Shown: positions 51,016 to 60,762, numbered from the stretch's first letter. The stretch: DNA of 64,000 bases from an actinobacterium SCGC AAA044-N04 (GCA_000378885.1 KB900456.1:116446-180445); one strand, 5' to 3'. Made by a program: numbers and translations. Notes: generated from the sequence alone by a model not told the origin.

Positions 51016-52500
51016 CTAGTTAAGATCCACCCAGGTAGTTTTAAGCGCGCTATAGGCATCTAGGGCATGCAATGACTTATCGCGGCCATTGCCTGAGGAG
51101 CCAAAGCCACCAAATGGTGTGATGACATCGAGCATGTCAAAGGTATTTATCCAGACAGTTCCGGCGCGGAGTTTGCGAGCTAACTTATGTGCTCGTGCAA
51201 CGTTATTCGTCCAGACTGATGCTGCAAGACCATATTCAGTTCCATTGGCTAACTGCAAAGCCTCGGCTTCATCTTTTGCATCGATAGCAACTAGAACAGG
51301 TCCAAAGATTTCTTCCTGAGCAAGACGTGATCCAGGTTTGACGTTATCAACCAGAGTTGGCTTGATAAGTAAATCTTTACCAGTTGTTTTTTCCCCACCA
51401 AAAACAAGTTTTTCTCCATCTTGACCAACAAGGTCAAGGTAGGCGTTAACGCGATCGCGTTGTAGTTCAGAAACTAGTCCTGCCATTTGGGTTGATGGAT
51501 CAAATTGATTTCCAACAACAAAGCTTTCTAGGAACTTATGCAGGTGTGCGAATAGCTCTTCCTTCACACCATTTTCAACAATGATGCGTGAGCCTGCATT
51601 ACAAGTCTGACCAGCGTTGTAATAAATAGCCCAGGCAATAGTTGAAGCAGCAGCCTCTAGGTCGGTGCAATCATTTAAGACAACTTGTGGGCTCTTGCCA
51701 CCTAGCTCGAGTGAAACCTGCTTCATATTTGATTCCGCGGCATATTGCATCATTTTGCGTCCTGTTGGACCGCTGCCGGTGAATGCAATCTTGGCAACAT
51801 CCATATGACGTGCAAGTGCTTGTCCAGCCTCTGCGCCAAGACCTGGCACCACGTTAAATACTCCAGCAGGCAATCCTGCTGCAATTGCTAACTCTGCCAT
51901 TTTTAGCGCACTTAAAGATGAGTTTTCTGCTGGCTTAACAACGATGGTGTTACCCATGGCTAACGCTGGGCCTAATTTCCAACTAGTAATCATCATTGGA
52001 TAGTTCCAAGGAACAACTGCGCCGATAACTCCAAGAGGTTCACGTGTGATCATTGCTAGAGCGTTGCGTGGTGCTGGCGCAATTTCATCGTAAGTCTTAT
52101 CAATTGTTTCTGCATACCACTGGATTACACGAGCAGAGTTTGGCGCATCCACACTTAATGCATCGCCTATAGGGCGTCCTGTGTCTATTGCCTCAAGTAG
52201 CGCTAACTCTTCTCTGTTTTCATTTAGTAGTTGAGCCCAACGCAACATAATCGCTTTCTTATCGCGTGGATTCATCTCACTCCAGATGCCGGAGTCAAAA
52301 GCTTTTTTCGCAGATGCAACTGCGCGATTAATATCCTCAGAATCACCTGATGCAACATTACAAATTAAGTGACCATCACTTGGCGAGTAGTTCTCAAAGG
52401 TTTTACCTGAAGCAGCATCAACGTATTTTCCATCGATGAAAATCTGTGATTGGGGCTTTAGATCAAGTGCGCGCTTCTGCCAAGTTTGAGTATCAGACAT
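51016..52500 (-). CDS. Aldehyde dehydrogenase (PuuC/betaine-aldehyde-type)
   Basis: A 494-residue NAD(P)+-dependent aldehyde dehydrogenase. The active Cys lies in NAGQTCNAGSRIIVE, the Glu in VSLELGGKSPQVVL, and GAVVPWNYPMM and FTGSGPTGRKMM mark the cofactor fold. The sequence is nearest to PuuC-like enzymes that oxidise aminoaldehydes such as gamma-glutamyl-aminobutyraldehyde or 3-aminopropanal-type compounds. Genomic position between a basic-amino-acid decarboxylase and an alcohol dehydrogenase, with gabT divergent, supports amine breakdown. The decarboxylase gene ends 24 bases upstream. Confidence 0.9.
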   Translation of the reverse strand: MSDTQTWQKRALDLKPQSQIFIDGKYVDAASGKTFENYSPSDGHLICNVASGDSEDINRAVASAKKAFDSGIWSEMNPRDKKAIMLRWAQLLNENREELALLEAIDTGRPIGDALSVDAPNSARVIQWYAETIDKTYDEIAPAPRNALAMITREPLGVIGAVVPWNYPMMITSWKLGPALAMGNTIVVKPAENSSLSALKMAELAIAAGLPAGVFNVVPGLGAEAGQALARHMDVAKIAFTGSGPTGRKMMQYAAESNMKQVSLELGGKSPQVVLNDCTDLEAAASTIAWAIYYNAGQTCNAGSRIIVENGVKEELFAHLHKFLESFVVGNQFDPSTQMAGLVSELQRDRVNAYLDLVGQDGEKLVFGGEKTTGKDLLIKPTLVDNVKPGSRLAQEEIFGPVLVAIDAKDEAEALQLANGTEYGLAASVWTNNVARAHKLARKLRAGTVWINTFDMLDVITPFGGFGSSGNGRDKSLHALDAYSALKTTWVDLN

Positions 52501-52524
52501 GTCGCAGATGCTATCGGGTCAAAG

Positions 52525-53958
52525 TTAACTTTTAGTAACGCGATAGGTGGCAAGAGATGAATCGGTGGCATAGGCGATTCGCACACCCGCCGCCTTGGTC
52601 GTCGCCAAACCATCAAGAATCTGAGATGTCAGAACTTCACCTGGAGCCACCACTGCAACGCCTGGGGGATAGGGAGCGATTAAGTCGGCAGAGATTCGGC
52701 CCACGCAATCTTTGGCAGCAACCATCTCGGTATCGGCAAAGTAGGCATCTCGCATTGAAATGGCAACGGTTGGAACAACTGACCAACTCAGTGAGGTTGC
52801 AGTTGGGCGCGGGGTTGTTTGAAGTGAAGTGAGAATAGGAATGAGCACGCTAGCTAAATGTTCAAACTCTTCAGTTGAATCAGCCAGAGTTGCAATGAAG
52901 ACAACCGTGTCACTGTCGGCCATCTCAACGCGGATGTTTTGAGCTTGTAATTTCTTCTCAATCTCAACTCCGGATGCTCCTAATTGATTAGCGCGCAGAA
53001 CAATCTTGGCTGAATCAAAGCGGCCAGCAGCAAAATCACTTGCATTCAAGAAAATTGGCAAATCAAAGTCAGACTGAACAGAGTTCTTAAAAGAATTGAC
53101 GTTACTAACTAGTTGAGAGATTAACTTATCCCCGCGAGTTTGAAGCAATGCGCGGCAACCATCAATAGATGCCAGGGGAGCACCTGCAGGTGAAGTGGTA
53201 TGAGTAGTTTCAAAGCTTTGCTCAATGCGATCAAGGTTAAGAAGATTTCCTTGGGCAAGTAGAAGTGCTGATGCGCTGTAGCCAGGAAGAGCTTTATGCA
53301 CACTAGTAATAAGTGCATCTGCGCCCATCTGCAAGCAATGCTGTGGAGTTAATTGTGAGAAACCAAAGTGTCCACCCCATGCCGCATCGACAATGACTGG
53401 AATTGAATGTGCATGTGCACTTGCAACTAACGCTGGGAGATCTGACAAAGTGCCTAAGTAACCTGGCTCAGTTAGAAGAAGCGCAATTGGTTTTTGATTT
53501 AATACTTTTTCAAATTCAGCAACAGAAATACCAGTTGGCACACCTGTTGTATCATCAATTTGTGGTGATAGCCAGATTGGTTCTAGACCAGCTAATACAA
53601 GTGCGCTAAGAATTGAGCGGTGCGCTGTGCGTGAGAGTGCAACTTTGTCTCCAGGTTTTCCTAGAGCCAAGATCATTGCTTGGTTGGCATGTGTTGAACC
53701 CCCAGTTGAAAAGCGAGCGAAGTCTGCCCTCCATAAGGTGGCAGCTAGGGCTTCTGCTTTCTTTAATGTCTGGTTGGTTAACTTAATTTCATCTAAGCCA
53801 CCGTATAAAGGTGTGTCACCATCAACGACCACCCCTAAGCCGGCATCTAGGCGCGAAGCCCTCTGCTTGTGACCTGGGATTGTGAAAGGTGTGCGCTTGG
53901 TTTCAAAGTAAGAGAGGTAGGCATCTAGAAGCGGTGCCGAATCTCTCAGTGAACTCAT
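52525..53958 (-). CDS. PLP-dependent Orn/Lys/Arg decarboxylase family protein
   Basis: About 477 residues from the Met in MSSLRDSAPLLDAYLSYF; a longer frame (to 54042) would overlap the divergent gabT gene. The PLP lysine is Lys222 in ALITSVHKALPGYS; the opening TIPGHKQ and ARFSTGGSTHANQAMILAL blocks and VIVDAAWGGHFGF (Asp to the pyridine N) match the SpeA/Cad-type fold I group that is found in Gram-positive bacteria. The end PYPPGVAVVAPGEVL is the conserved C-terminal motif. It would make a diamine or agmatine; arginine, lysine or ornithine cannot be told apart by eye. Confidence 0.9.
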   Translation of the reverse strand: MSSLRDSAPLLDAYLSYFETKRTPFTIPGHKQRASRLDAGLGVVVDGDTPLYGGLDEIKLTNQTLKKAEALAATLWRADFARFSTGGSTHANQAMILALGKPGDKVALSRTAHRSILSALVLAGLEPIWLSPQIDDTTGVPTGISVAEFEKVLNQKPIALLLTEPGYLGTLSDLPALVASAHAHSIPVIVDAAWGGHFGFSQLTPQHCLQMGADALITSVHKALPGYSASALLLAQGNLLNLDRIEQSFETTHTTSPAGAPLASIDGCRALLQTRGDKLISQLVSNVNSFKNSVQSDFDLPIFLNASDFAAGRFDSAKIVLRANQLGASGVEIEKKLQAQNIRVEMADSDTVVFIATLADSTEEFEHLASVLIPILTSLQTTPRPTATSLSWSVVPTVAISMRDAYFADTEMVAAKDCVGRISADLIAPYPPGVAVVAPGEVLTSQILDGLATTKAAGVRIAYATDSSLATYRVTKS

Positions 53959-54015
53959 AGCGCCAAGGGTAACTTCTGGGCGCCCTGATGCGAAATAAGG
54001 CCTTAGACTTTTGCC

Positions 54016-55356
54016 ATGACCACACTTACTAATCTGACTCAAGAACGTCGTTTGGTTACCGCTATTCCGGGACCAAAATCCACTGAGGCGCTCAAGCGCC
54101 GCACGGAAGCGACTTCAGGCGGATTGGGTATGGCAATTCCAGTTGTAATCGAACGTGCAAGTGATGCAATCTTGCTCGACATCGATGGCAATCAGATTAT
54201 TGATTTAGGTTCAGGAATCGGTGTTACTGGCGTTGGTAACTCGGCGCAACGTGTTGTTGATCGTGTAATCGAGCAAGTGCAAGCTTTCACACACACCTGT
54301 TTCACAGTTGCCCCATATATGAACTACATCGAAGTATGCGAAAAACTCAATGCAATGACTCCTGGTTCACATAAGAAGAAGTCATTACTTGTTAACTCAG
54401 GTGCTGAAGCAGTTGAGAACGCTGTAAAGATTGCACGTCACTTCACCAAGCGCCCAGCAATTGTTGTTTTCGAACACAGCTATCACGGCCGTACAAATTT
54501 AACTATGGCGTTAACTGCAAAGAACATGCCATACAAGGAGGGCTTTGGTCCTTTTGCTCCTGAGGTGTATCGCGTGCCAATGCCTTACTCATTCCATTGG
54601 GTTGGCAATCAAGCAACGATAACCGAAGATGCCATTGATATGGTCACACATAAAATTGATAAAGAGATCGGCGCACATAACGTTGCTGCGATTTTAATTG
54701 AGCCAATTCAAGGCGAAGGTGGATTTATCGTTCCACCTAAGGGATTCCTTCCAGCGCTCGCAAAATATTCAAAAGATAACGGAATCGTCTTTATTGCAGA
54801 TGAAGTCCAGACTGGCTTTGCCCGCACAGGACACATGTTTGCTGTGGAAGAGGAAGGCGTAGTTCCAGACATGGTTGTCACAGCTAAAGGAATTGCTGGT
54901 GGACTTCCACTTGCAGCTGTTACGGGCCGCGCCGAAGTAATGGATTCAGTTCATGCATCAGGTTTGGGCGGAACATATGGAGGAAATCCAATTGCATGCG
55001 CCGCTGCCCTTGGCGCAATGGAGACAATGGAAGAAGAAAACCTTGTTGCCCGTGCCAAGCATATTGGTGAAATTCTAGGATCATCACTTCGTGAACTAGC
55101 TAAGAAGTATCCAGTTATTGGTGAAGTGCGTGGACGCGGAGCAATGCAGGCAATTGAATTAGTAGAGCCAGGTACTAAGAATCCAAACACAGCAGCCATG
55201 AACGCAGTTGTTAAGTACTGCCAGAGTCAGGGCGTGTTAGTTCTTACTGCTGGTACTTATTCAAACGTTGTGCGCTTTTTGCCACCACTTGTGATCACAG
55301 ATGAGCTACTTAAGGATGCTTTAAGCGTTCTTGATGATGCCTTTGCGTCTCTTTAA
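54016..55356 (+). CDS. gabT: 4-aminobutyrate aminotransferase
   Basis: Class III aminotransferase of 446 residues that moves the amino group from GABA (or a similar omega-amino acid) to 2-oxoglutarate. PLP-binding Lys291 lies in VVTAKGIAGGLPLA; other landmarks are LLVNSGAEAVENAVKIAR, EHSYHGRTNLTMALT, ILIEPIQGEGGFIVPP and FIADEVQTGFARTG. The sequence fits actinobacterial GabT closely. The product, succinate semialdehyde, would be oxidised by the GabD2-like enzyme at 3-4.5 kb. Divergent from the decarboxylase gene with 57 bases between the starts; shares TTAA with the stop of the convergent regulator gene. Confidence 0.93.
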   Translation: MTTLTNLTQERRLVTAIPGPKSTEALKRRTEATSGGLGMAIPVVIERASDAILLDIDGNQIIDLGSGIGVTGVGNSAQRVVDRVIEQVQAFTHTCFTVAPYMNYIEVCEKLNAMTPGSHKKKSLLVNSGAEAVENAVKIARHFTKRPAIVVFEHSYHGRTNLTMALTAKNMPYKEGFGPFAPEVYRVPMPYSFHWVGNQATITEDAIDMVTHKIDKEIGAHNVAAILIEPIQGEGGFIVPPKGFLPALAKYSKDNGIVFIADEVQTGFARTGHMFAVEEEGVVPDMVVTAKGIAGGLPLAAVTGRAEVMDSVHASGLGGTYGGNPIACAAALGAMETMEEENLVARAKHIGEILGSSLRELAKKYPVIGEVRGRGAMQAIELVEPGTKNPNTAAMNAVVKYCQSQGVLVLTAGTYSNVVRFLPPLVITDELLKDALSVLDDAFASL

Positions 55357-56039
55357 TTCTCTAACTTGTAACCAAGACCGCGAATGGTCTGAATCAATAC
55401 AGGATTAGCAGGATCTGCTTCAATCTTTGAACGCAAACGCTTGATGTGAACATCAAGCGTCTTTGTGTCGCCAAAGTAATCTCCGCCCCACACACGGTCA
55501 ATGAGCTGGGAGCGTGTTAAAACACGGCCGGCATTTCTCATTAAAAACTCGAGTAATTCAAACTCTTTGAGTGGAAGACCAACTAGTGAGCCGTTAATGG
55601 TTGCTTGATGGCGGGCAGTGTCTAATTTGATTGGGCCAACTGAAACAACATCTAGATCACCATGCTCTTCACTATCTGGCGTTCCACGACGGAGTACTGC
55701 CTTAATACGAGCAATTAATTCACGTGATGAGTAAGGCTTAGTCACATAGTCATCTGCGCCAAGTTCAAGGCCAACGACCTTGTCTATCTCTGCATCTTTT
55801 GCAGTCAACATGATGATTGGAACTTGTGAAGTTGTGCGAATGGTGCGGCACACATCTACCCCAGAGACTTCTGGAATCATGAGGTCGAGCAGAATTAAGT
55901 CTGCGCCTTCTTTTGCAAAGGTATTGAGAGCAGCACGACCGTCTTCAGCAACGCTTACTTCAAAGCCTTCTTTTCCAAGCAGAAAAGCCAGCGCCTCAGA
56001 AAATGATGATTCGTCTTCAACGATAAGTATCTTTGTCAT
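55353..56039 (-). CDS. OmpR/PhoB-type response regulator, RegX3/PhoP-like
   Basis: A 228-residue regulator with a receiver domain and a winged helix. The phosphorylated Asp lies in LILLDLMIPEVSG; ML-T-A-K at MLTAKDAEIDKVVGLELGA supplies the conserved Thr and Lys. The DNA-binding end has the RSQLIDRVWGGDYFGDTKTLDVHIKRLRSKIE block. With the overlapping kinase gene and the pst genes across a short divergent region carrying PHO-box repeats, it is most likely the phosphate-starvation regulator of this organism (RegX3/PhoB class). Confidence 0.93.
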   Translation of the reverse strand: MTKILIVEDESSFSEALAFLLGKEGFEVSVAEDGRAALNTFAKEGADLILLDLMIPEVSGVDVCRTIRTTSQVPIIMLTAKDAEIDKVVGLELGADDYVTKPYSSRELIARIKAVLRRGTPDSEEHGDLDVVSVGPIKLDTARHQATINGSLVGLPLKEFELLEFLMRNAGRVLTRSQLIDRVWGGDYFGDTKTLDVHIKRLRSKIEADPANPVLIQTIRGLGYKLEN

Positions 56040-57109
56040 TCAACGCTCTCCATAGGTGATTCATAGATGGGTAGTCGGATTGAAAAAGTACTTCCGACGT
56101 TTTCGACGCTCCAAACCTTTACTTCACCGCCATGCTTTGCTGCAACGTGCTTAACGATTGAAAGACCTAACCCTGTTCCACCTGTTTGGCGAGAACGTGC
56201 TGGATCAACACGATAGAACCGTTCGAAGATTCGATCTTGCTCTGACTCAGAGATTCCTATTCCTTGATCTGTAACTGAGAGATCTATGATTCCAGATTCA
56301 TTAGTTGTGGTGACAGAAACTTTGGTGTTTTCAGGTGAATAGTTGATGGCATTTTCAATTAAATTATGAACCGCCATGATCAACTGGTCGCGATCACCTA
56401 ACACAAGGGCATCACTGTTTTCACGATAATTTACAGTGATATTGCGACTATCAGCAGTGATTTGACATTGATCAATTGCTTCTCTGATGACATATTCAAC
56501 GCTTACTTCTTGAGCAAGTTGTAATGGATCAGAATCTTGCACACGAGATAAGTCAATGATCTCTTGGACTAAGTCCGTTAAGCGCTTTGCCTCTGATTGC
56601 ATACGGGTTGCGAATTTAACAACTGATACTGGATCATCTTTTGAACCAAGAACAGCTTCGCTCAAGAGGGAGAGTGCTCCAATGGGAGTTTTCAACTCAT
56701 GTGAAATATTGGCAACAAAATCTCTACGTACATCATGAACGCGCTGGGCTTCACTCTCATCGCTAATAAGAACTAAAACTAAATCATCTTTAGTTAGGGG
56801 GAGTACTTTCACTGTTAGTTCGTGCTTGCCTTCTCCAATTGGTCCACGCGGAATTTCAATCATTCCAACTTGCTGGTTATGTGTGCGACGTACTACGCGG
56901 ACCGTTGCGATTAACTCTGAGCTCTGGATTCGGCCATCTTTTAGGATTCCCAAAGTCTCAACGCCTGAGGTGATAAATAATGGAACCTCACCAGGGGCTA
57001 AAATCATGGAATCACCGTCTAGGAGATTAAGGGTTTCCAACAGCATTTCGGGCAAGGCTCTAGGTTCTGGGGCCTCAATATCTCGGCGCAAGAACTTCAC
57101 AGGCCTCAC
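56036..57109 (-). CDS. Sensor histidine kinase, SenX3-like, without visible membrane segments
   Basis: A 357-residue kinase overlapping the regulator gene by 4 bases. The phosphorylated His is in RRDFVANISHELKTPIGALSLL, the N box in NLIENAINYSPENTKV, G boxes in VTDQGIGISE and GGTGLGLSIVKHVAAKHGG. The N-terminal ~130 residues contain a PAS-like sensory region. SenX3-type kinases normally begin with two membrane helices; here the chain starts MRPVKFLRRDIEAPEPRALPE and no hydrophobic segment is seen, and no upstream in-frame start is evident. It may sense phosphate only through PhoU/Pst. Confidence 0.92.
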   Translation of the reverse strand: MRPVKFLRRDIEAPEPRALPEMLLETLNLLDGDSMILAPGEVPLFITSGVETLGILKDGRIQSSELIATVRVVRRTHNQQVGMIEIPRGPIGEGKHELTVKVLPLTKDDLVLVLISDESEAQRVHDVRRDFVANISHELKTPIGALSLLSEAVLGSKDDPVSVVKFATRMQSEAKRLTDLVQEIIDLSRVQDSDPLQLAQEVSVEYVIREAIDQCQITADSRNITVNYRENSDALVLGDRDQLIMAVHNLIENAINYSPENTKVSVTTTNESGIIDLSVTDQGIGISESEQDRIFERFYRVDPARSRQTGGTGLGLSIVKHVAAKHGGEVKVWSVENVGSTFSIRLPIYESPMESVE

Positions 57110-57129
57110 TCTATAGGCTCAAATCCCCA

Positions 57130-57151
57130 GTTTACCTTCTGTTCACCTAAC
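57130..57151 (+). promoter_or_regulatory. PHO-box repeats between the sensor kinase gene and phoU
   Basis: GTTTACC (57130) and GTTCACC (57141) are spaced by 11 bases start to start, matching the GTTCACC-type direct repeats of actinobacterial PhoP boxes. The position between divergent regulator and transporter operons suits control of both. Confidence 0.75.
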
Positions 57152-57190
57152 CAATGGACTCTATTCATCACCTCCACATAGGTTACGGCC

Positions 57191-57844
57191 ATGGCCCTCA
57201 TTAGATCTGTATTCCAAGATGAACTAGACAACGTATCGCAGTCTCTGGTTGACCTTACTGCGATGGTCACAGCTTCAATGTCAAAAGCAACGACCGCGAT
57301 TCTTTCATGCGATTTGAAACTTGCTGAAGAGGTAATTGCAACTGATGTAAAGATTGATGACTATCAACACGAAACAGATTCGCGTATCATCGACATTATT
57401 GCCAGACAACAGCCGGTAGCTTCAGATCTACGAGCTCTAGTTACTGCATTGCGCATGGGATCAGATTTAGAGCGCATGGGCGACTTAGCACACCACGTTG
57501 CCAAGGTTGCTCGCTTGCGCCATCCAAATGCAGCAGTGCCTCCAGAGCTGGTTTCAATTATTCAAGCAATGGGAGTTGCAGCTGTTGCAATCACCGAAAA
57601 GACCGGTGTTGTCATTTCTACTCGCAATACTGAAATGGCTCTTGAAATCGAGCGTGATGATGATGTGATGGATGACCTTCACCGCAAGCTAATCGCCGTT
57701 TTAATTGAGCCAACGTGGAAGCATGGAATCGAAACTGCAATTGATCTCACTCTGCTTGGTCGTTACTACGAGCGATATGCAGATCACGCCGTTTCAATTT
57801 CTCGACGCGTTTATTTCCTTGTAACAGGAAAGTTTGCATCGTAA
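57191..57844 (+). CDS. phoU: Phosphate transport system regulator PhoU
   Basis: A 217-residue helical protein with two PhoU repeats (residues ~5-110 and ~115-205). Conserved metal-site acidic residues appear in DVKIDDYQHETDSRII and, in the second repeat, IERDDDVMDDLHRKLIAVL. It links the Pst transporter and the sensor kinase and prevents activation when phosphate is plentiful. It heads the pst operon with pstC starting 2 bases after its stop, which is unusual since phoU more often comes last. Confidence 0.95.
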   Translation: MALIRSVFQDELDNVSQSLVDLTAMVTASMSKATTAILSCDLKLAEEVIATDVKIDDYQHETDSRIIDIIARQQPVASDLRALVTALRMGSDLERMGDLAHHVAKVARLRHPNAAVPPELVSIIQAMGVAAVAITEKTGVVISTRNTEMALEIERDDDVMDDLHRKLIAVLIEPTWKHGIETAIDLTLLGRYYERYADHAVSISRRVYFLVTGKFAS

Positions 57845-57846
57845 TA

Positions 57847-58830
57847 ATGTCGACACAAGAGTTAGTTATTCCAGCACCGCGAGAAATTGTTACTGAACCA
57901 CGCCGTTCGGACAAAGTCTTTCGTGGTGTTGTAACAGGTGGTGGTTTGTCTTCATTAGTAATCCTCGGCTTAATTGCGATTTTCCTTGGCTATCGTGGCT
58001 TTGAAGTTTTACGCCAAGAAGGAATTGGATTTATCACTCACTCTGATTGGTCAATCTCAACAGATGATGCAGGAAACGTTCTAGATAGTCACTTTGGTTT
58101 AGCAGCAATGTTAGTGGGAACGATTTTATGTTCTCTGATTGCCGTGGTTATAGCTGTCCCAATCTCAGTGTTTTCAGCGCTTTTTTTGAACTTTTACGCA
58201 CCTGGTTGGCTCAAAAAAATCCTTATAACAATCATCGACATGATGGCAGCATTTCCCTCAATCCTTTTTGGTATTTGGGGATTCTTAGTCCTCATGCCAA
58301 GTGTTGAATACTGGGCAAAGCTTCTACATCGCTACCTTGGCTTTTTTCCTATTTTTGATATGCAAGTACCTGTCTATACACGCTCACCTTTTGTTGCAGG
58401 TGTAGTTCTCTCCATCATGATTATTCCAATCATCACTTCCGTTTCTCGTGAAATTTTCTCGCAAGCACCACTTGATCGTATTCAAGCTGCCTATGCACTT
58501 GGTGCAACACGTTGGGCAATGATTAAGGCCGTAGTTATTCCGCATGGTCGCAGCGGTGTAATCGGCGGAGCGATGCTAGGTCTTGGCCGTGCAATGGGAG
58601 AGACCGTTGCAGTATTTACCGTTCTCAATATTGTCTTTCAGGTCAACTGGCAGATGTTGCTAGGCGCCGGTGGAAACGTTGCTTCATTAATTATTCTCAA
58701 ATTTGGTGATGCAAGCCCCTATGAAATTAAAGCGCTTATGGCAGCAGGATTAATTCTCTTCTTGCTTACCTTAGTTGTAAATGCAATTGCGAATTTGATT
58801 GTTAAGACAACTGGAAAGTCAGGTCGTTAA
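57847..58830 (+). CDS. pstC: Phosphate ABC transporter permease PstC
   Basis: A 327-residue membrane subunit of the high-affinity phosphate importer. Blocks include SVFSALFLNFYAPGWLKK, the FPSILFGIWGFLVL stretch, and the EAA-like loop IQAAYALGATRWAMIKAVVIPHGRSG followed by GLGRAMGETVAVFTVL, which is diagnostic of PstC. The N-terminal ~35 residues are charged and cytoplasmic. pstA starts immediately after its stop. Confidence 0.95.
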   Translation: MSTQELVIPAPREIVTEPRRSDKVFRGVVTGGGLSSLVILGLIAIFLGYRGFEVLRQEGIGFITHSDWSISTDDAGNVLDSHFGLAAMLVGTILCSLIAVVIAVPISVFSALFLNFYAPGWLKKILITIIDMMAAFPSILFGIWGFLVLMPSVEYWAKLLHRYLGFFPIFDMQVPVYTRSPFVAGVVLSIMIIPIITSVSREIFSQAPLDRIQAAYALGATRWAMIKAVVIPHGRSGVIGGAMLGLGRAMGETVAVFTVLNIVFQVNWQMLLGAGGNVASLIILKFGDASPYEIKALMAAGLILFLLTLVVNAIANLIVKTTGKSGR

Positions 58831-58831
58831 T

Positions 58832-59875
58832 ATGACAATGATCCCGACTCCAACAAAGCCTTGGGCAGCTTCAACAAAAGATCGAGCTGTCGATGGATCT
58901 ATTTTTGCACTTTCGCTATTGAGCTCCTACCTTCTAGTGTTTTTAACACCTCTTAAAGGAAAGCTTGCATGCTTTGTCTGCTTCTTCCTTGCGTATGCAA
59001 TCTTTACTACCGCATTTAAGGGAATCCAGCGTGGAAATGCGGCAGCAAAGGATGCACTAGTTAATTCATTAGTTGCTATTGGAGCTATTGTCACGGTTAT
59101 TCCGGCTGCAAGTATTCTGGCAACGGTATTGAAAAAAGGCCTACCAGGCATCAGTTTTAACCTCTTCACCCATGACATGGCTCTAGCAACACCAACGGAT
59201 CCACTTTCAAATGGTGGATTGCTGCACGCTATTACTGGAACTCTGACATTGATGGTCCTGGCACTGATCATGAGCGTTCCTATTGGAATTTTGACTGCGC
59301 TTTATTTGACCGAGATCAAGGGACGTTTTACTGGGCCAATTCGTTTCCTTGTTCAGGCTATGAGCGGTGTGCCATCGATTGTTGCAGGCTTGTTTATTCT
59401 CTCAGCAATTCTTTATCCCATCACAAAGGGTTATTCAGGATTTATGGGAGCACTTGCTCTAACTATTTTGATGATTCCAACAATTGCGCGAACATCAGAA
59501 GAAGTTCTTAACTTGATTCCAAATGATTTGCGTGAAGCCGGAACTGCACTTGGGGGAACTCAGTGGCGCACGGTTGCGATGATTGTTCTTCCAGCTGCTC
59601 GAAGCGGATTAGTCACTGCAGTCATTTTGGGTGTGGCACGCATCGCTGGTGAAACTGCGCCAATCCTTCTTTTAACTGGTGGTGGCGACAAGGTTAATCC
59701 AAACGCCTTCACAGGTCCGATGGGTTCATTGCCTTATTACATTTGGAAATCATTTAACGCTGGCTCACCTGAGGCAATCACTCGTGCATGGGCCGGTCTA
59801 TTAGTTCTAGTAGGACTTGTCTTATTCCTCTTCACTTCAGCACGCTTCCTCGGATCCCGAAAGGTTTCAAAATGA
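58832..59875 (+). CDS. pstA: Phosphate ABC transporter permease PstA
   Basis: A 347-residue permease. The ATG at 58832 lies one base after the pstC stop; a longer frame upstream would overlap pstC. Landmarks are [34 protein letters not shown], and the EAA loop [27 protein letters not shown], then [14 protein letters not shown]. The extra N-terminal segment with two additional hydrophobic stretches (residues ~20-65) matches actinobacterial PstA. It overlaps pstB by ATGA. Confidence 0.95.
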   Translation: MTMIPTPTKPWAASTKDRAVDGSIFALSLLSSYLLVFLTPLKGKLACFVCFFLAYAIFTTAFKGIQRGNAAAKDALVNSLVAIGAIVTVIPAASILATVLKKGLPGISFNLFTHDMALATPTDPLSNGGLLHAITGTLTLMVLALIMSVPIGILTALYLTEIKGRFTGPIRFLVQAMSGVPSIVAGLFILSAILYPITKGYSGFMGALALTILMIPTIARTSEEVLNLIPNDLREAGTALGGTQWRTVAMIVLPAARSGLVTAVILGVARIAGETAPILLLTGGGDKVNPNAFTGPMGSLPYYIWKSFNAGSPEAITRAWAGLLVLVGLVLFLFTSARFLGSRKVSK

Positions 59876-60750
59876 CCACCTCACATGAAAGCGAGAACCA
59901 AGAAATGCAGACATCAGTAAAGCCATCATCATTGGCAGATGTTGCTAACGCTAAAGCACCTAAGGTGCCAGGGACTGCAGCACTTGGAACTGGCCTTGAG
60001 ACCCGTGGCGTGCATGCATGGTTTGGTAAGCACCACGCACTTTCAAATATCTCATTAGATTTTGCAGCAGGCACAGTCACAGCACTTATCGGTCCATCAG
60101 GATGCGGTAAATCAACCTTTATTCGCACAATTAACCGTATGCATGAGTTCATTCCTGGTGCTGCAATGGCTGGTGAAGTTCTACTTGATGGCAAAGATGT
60201 TTATGCCCCAGGCACAGATGTAACCAAGATTCGCTTGCAAATCGGAATGGTTTTCCAAAAGCCAAACCCATTCCCATCTATGACAATTGGTGAAAACGTT
60301 CTCTCAGGCCTCAAGTTAGCTCAACTTAAAGTTGATAATAAAGATGACTTACTTCAAGAGTGCTTAGAGCGCGCTGGTCTATGGAGTGAAGTAAAAGATC
60401 GCCTCGGTGCGCACGGAGGCTCACTCTCTGGTGGTCAGCAACAACGCCTGTGTATTGCTCGCGCTCTTGCTGTTCGCCCACAAGTTCTATTGATGGATGA
60501 GCCATGTTCGGCCCTTGATCCGGGATCAACCCTTCGCATTGAAGACACTATCCGTCACCTTTCAGACACGATGACCATCATTATTGTTACTCACAATATG
60601 CAGCAGGCTGCACGCGTCTCTGACTACACCGCCTTCTTCCTATCCGATGGTGGCCCAGGCCAAATGATTGAAGTAGCCCCAACATCTGAGATTTTCTCCC
60701 GCCCACAGGACTCTCGAACTGAGAGTTATGTGACCGGGCGCTTTGGCTAA
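59872..60750 (+). CDS. pstB: Phosphate ABC transporter ATP-binding protein PstB
   Basis: ATPase of 292 residues starting with [10 protein letters not shown] at 59872. Walker A is [13 protein letters not shown], signature [17 protein letters not shown], Walker [17 protein letters not shown] and H-loop [17 protein letters not shown]. The [13 protein letters not shown] stretch after Walker A is specific to PstB. A ~40-residue N-terminal extension before the [15 protein letters not shown] strand is longer than usual. Its stop is followed by PHO-box-like repeats and pstS, so pstS has its own promoter region in addition to read-through. Confidence 0.96.
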   Translation: MTTSHESENQEMQTSVKPSSLADVANAKAPKVPGTAALGTGLETRGVHAWFGKHHALSNISLDFAAGTVTALIGPSGCGKSTFIRTINRMHEFIPGAAMAGEVLLDGKDVYAPGTDVTKIRLQIGMVFQKPNPFPSMTIGENVLSGLKLAQLKVDNKDDLLQECLERAGLWSEVKDRLGAHGGSLSGGQQQRLCIARALAVRPQVLLMDEPCSALDPGSTLRIEDTIRHLSDTMTIIIVTHNMQQAARVSDYTAFFLSDGGPGQMIEVAPTSEIFSRPQDSRTESYVTGRFG

Positions 60751-60762
60751 AAGACACCATTT

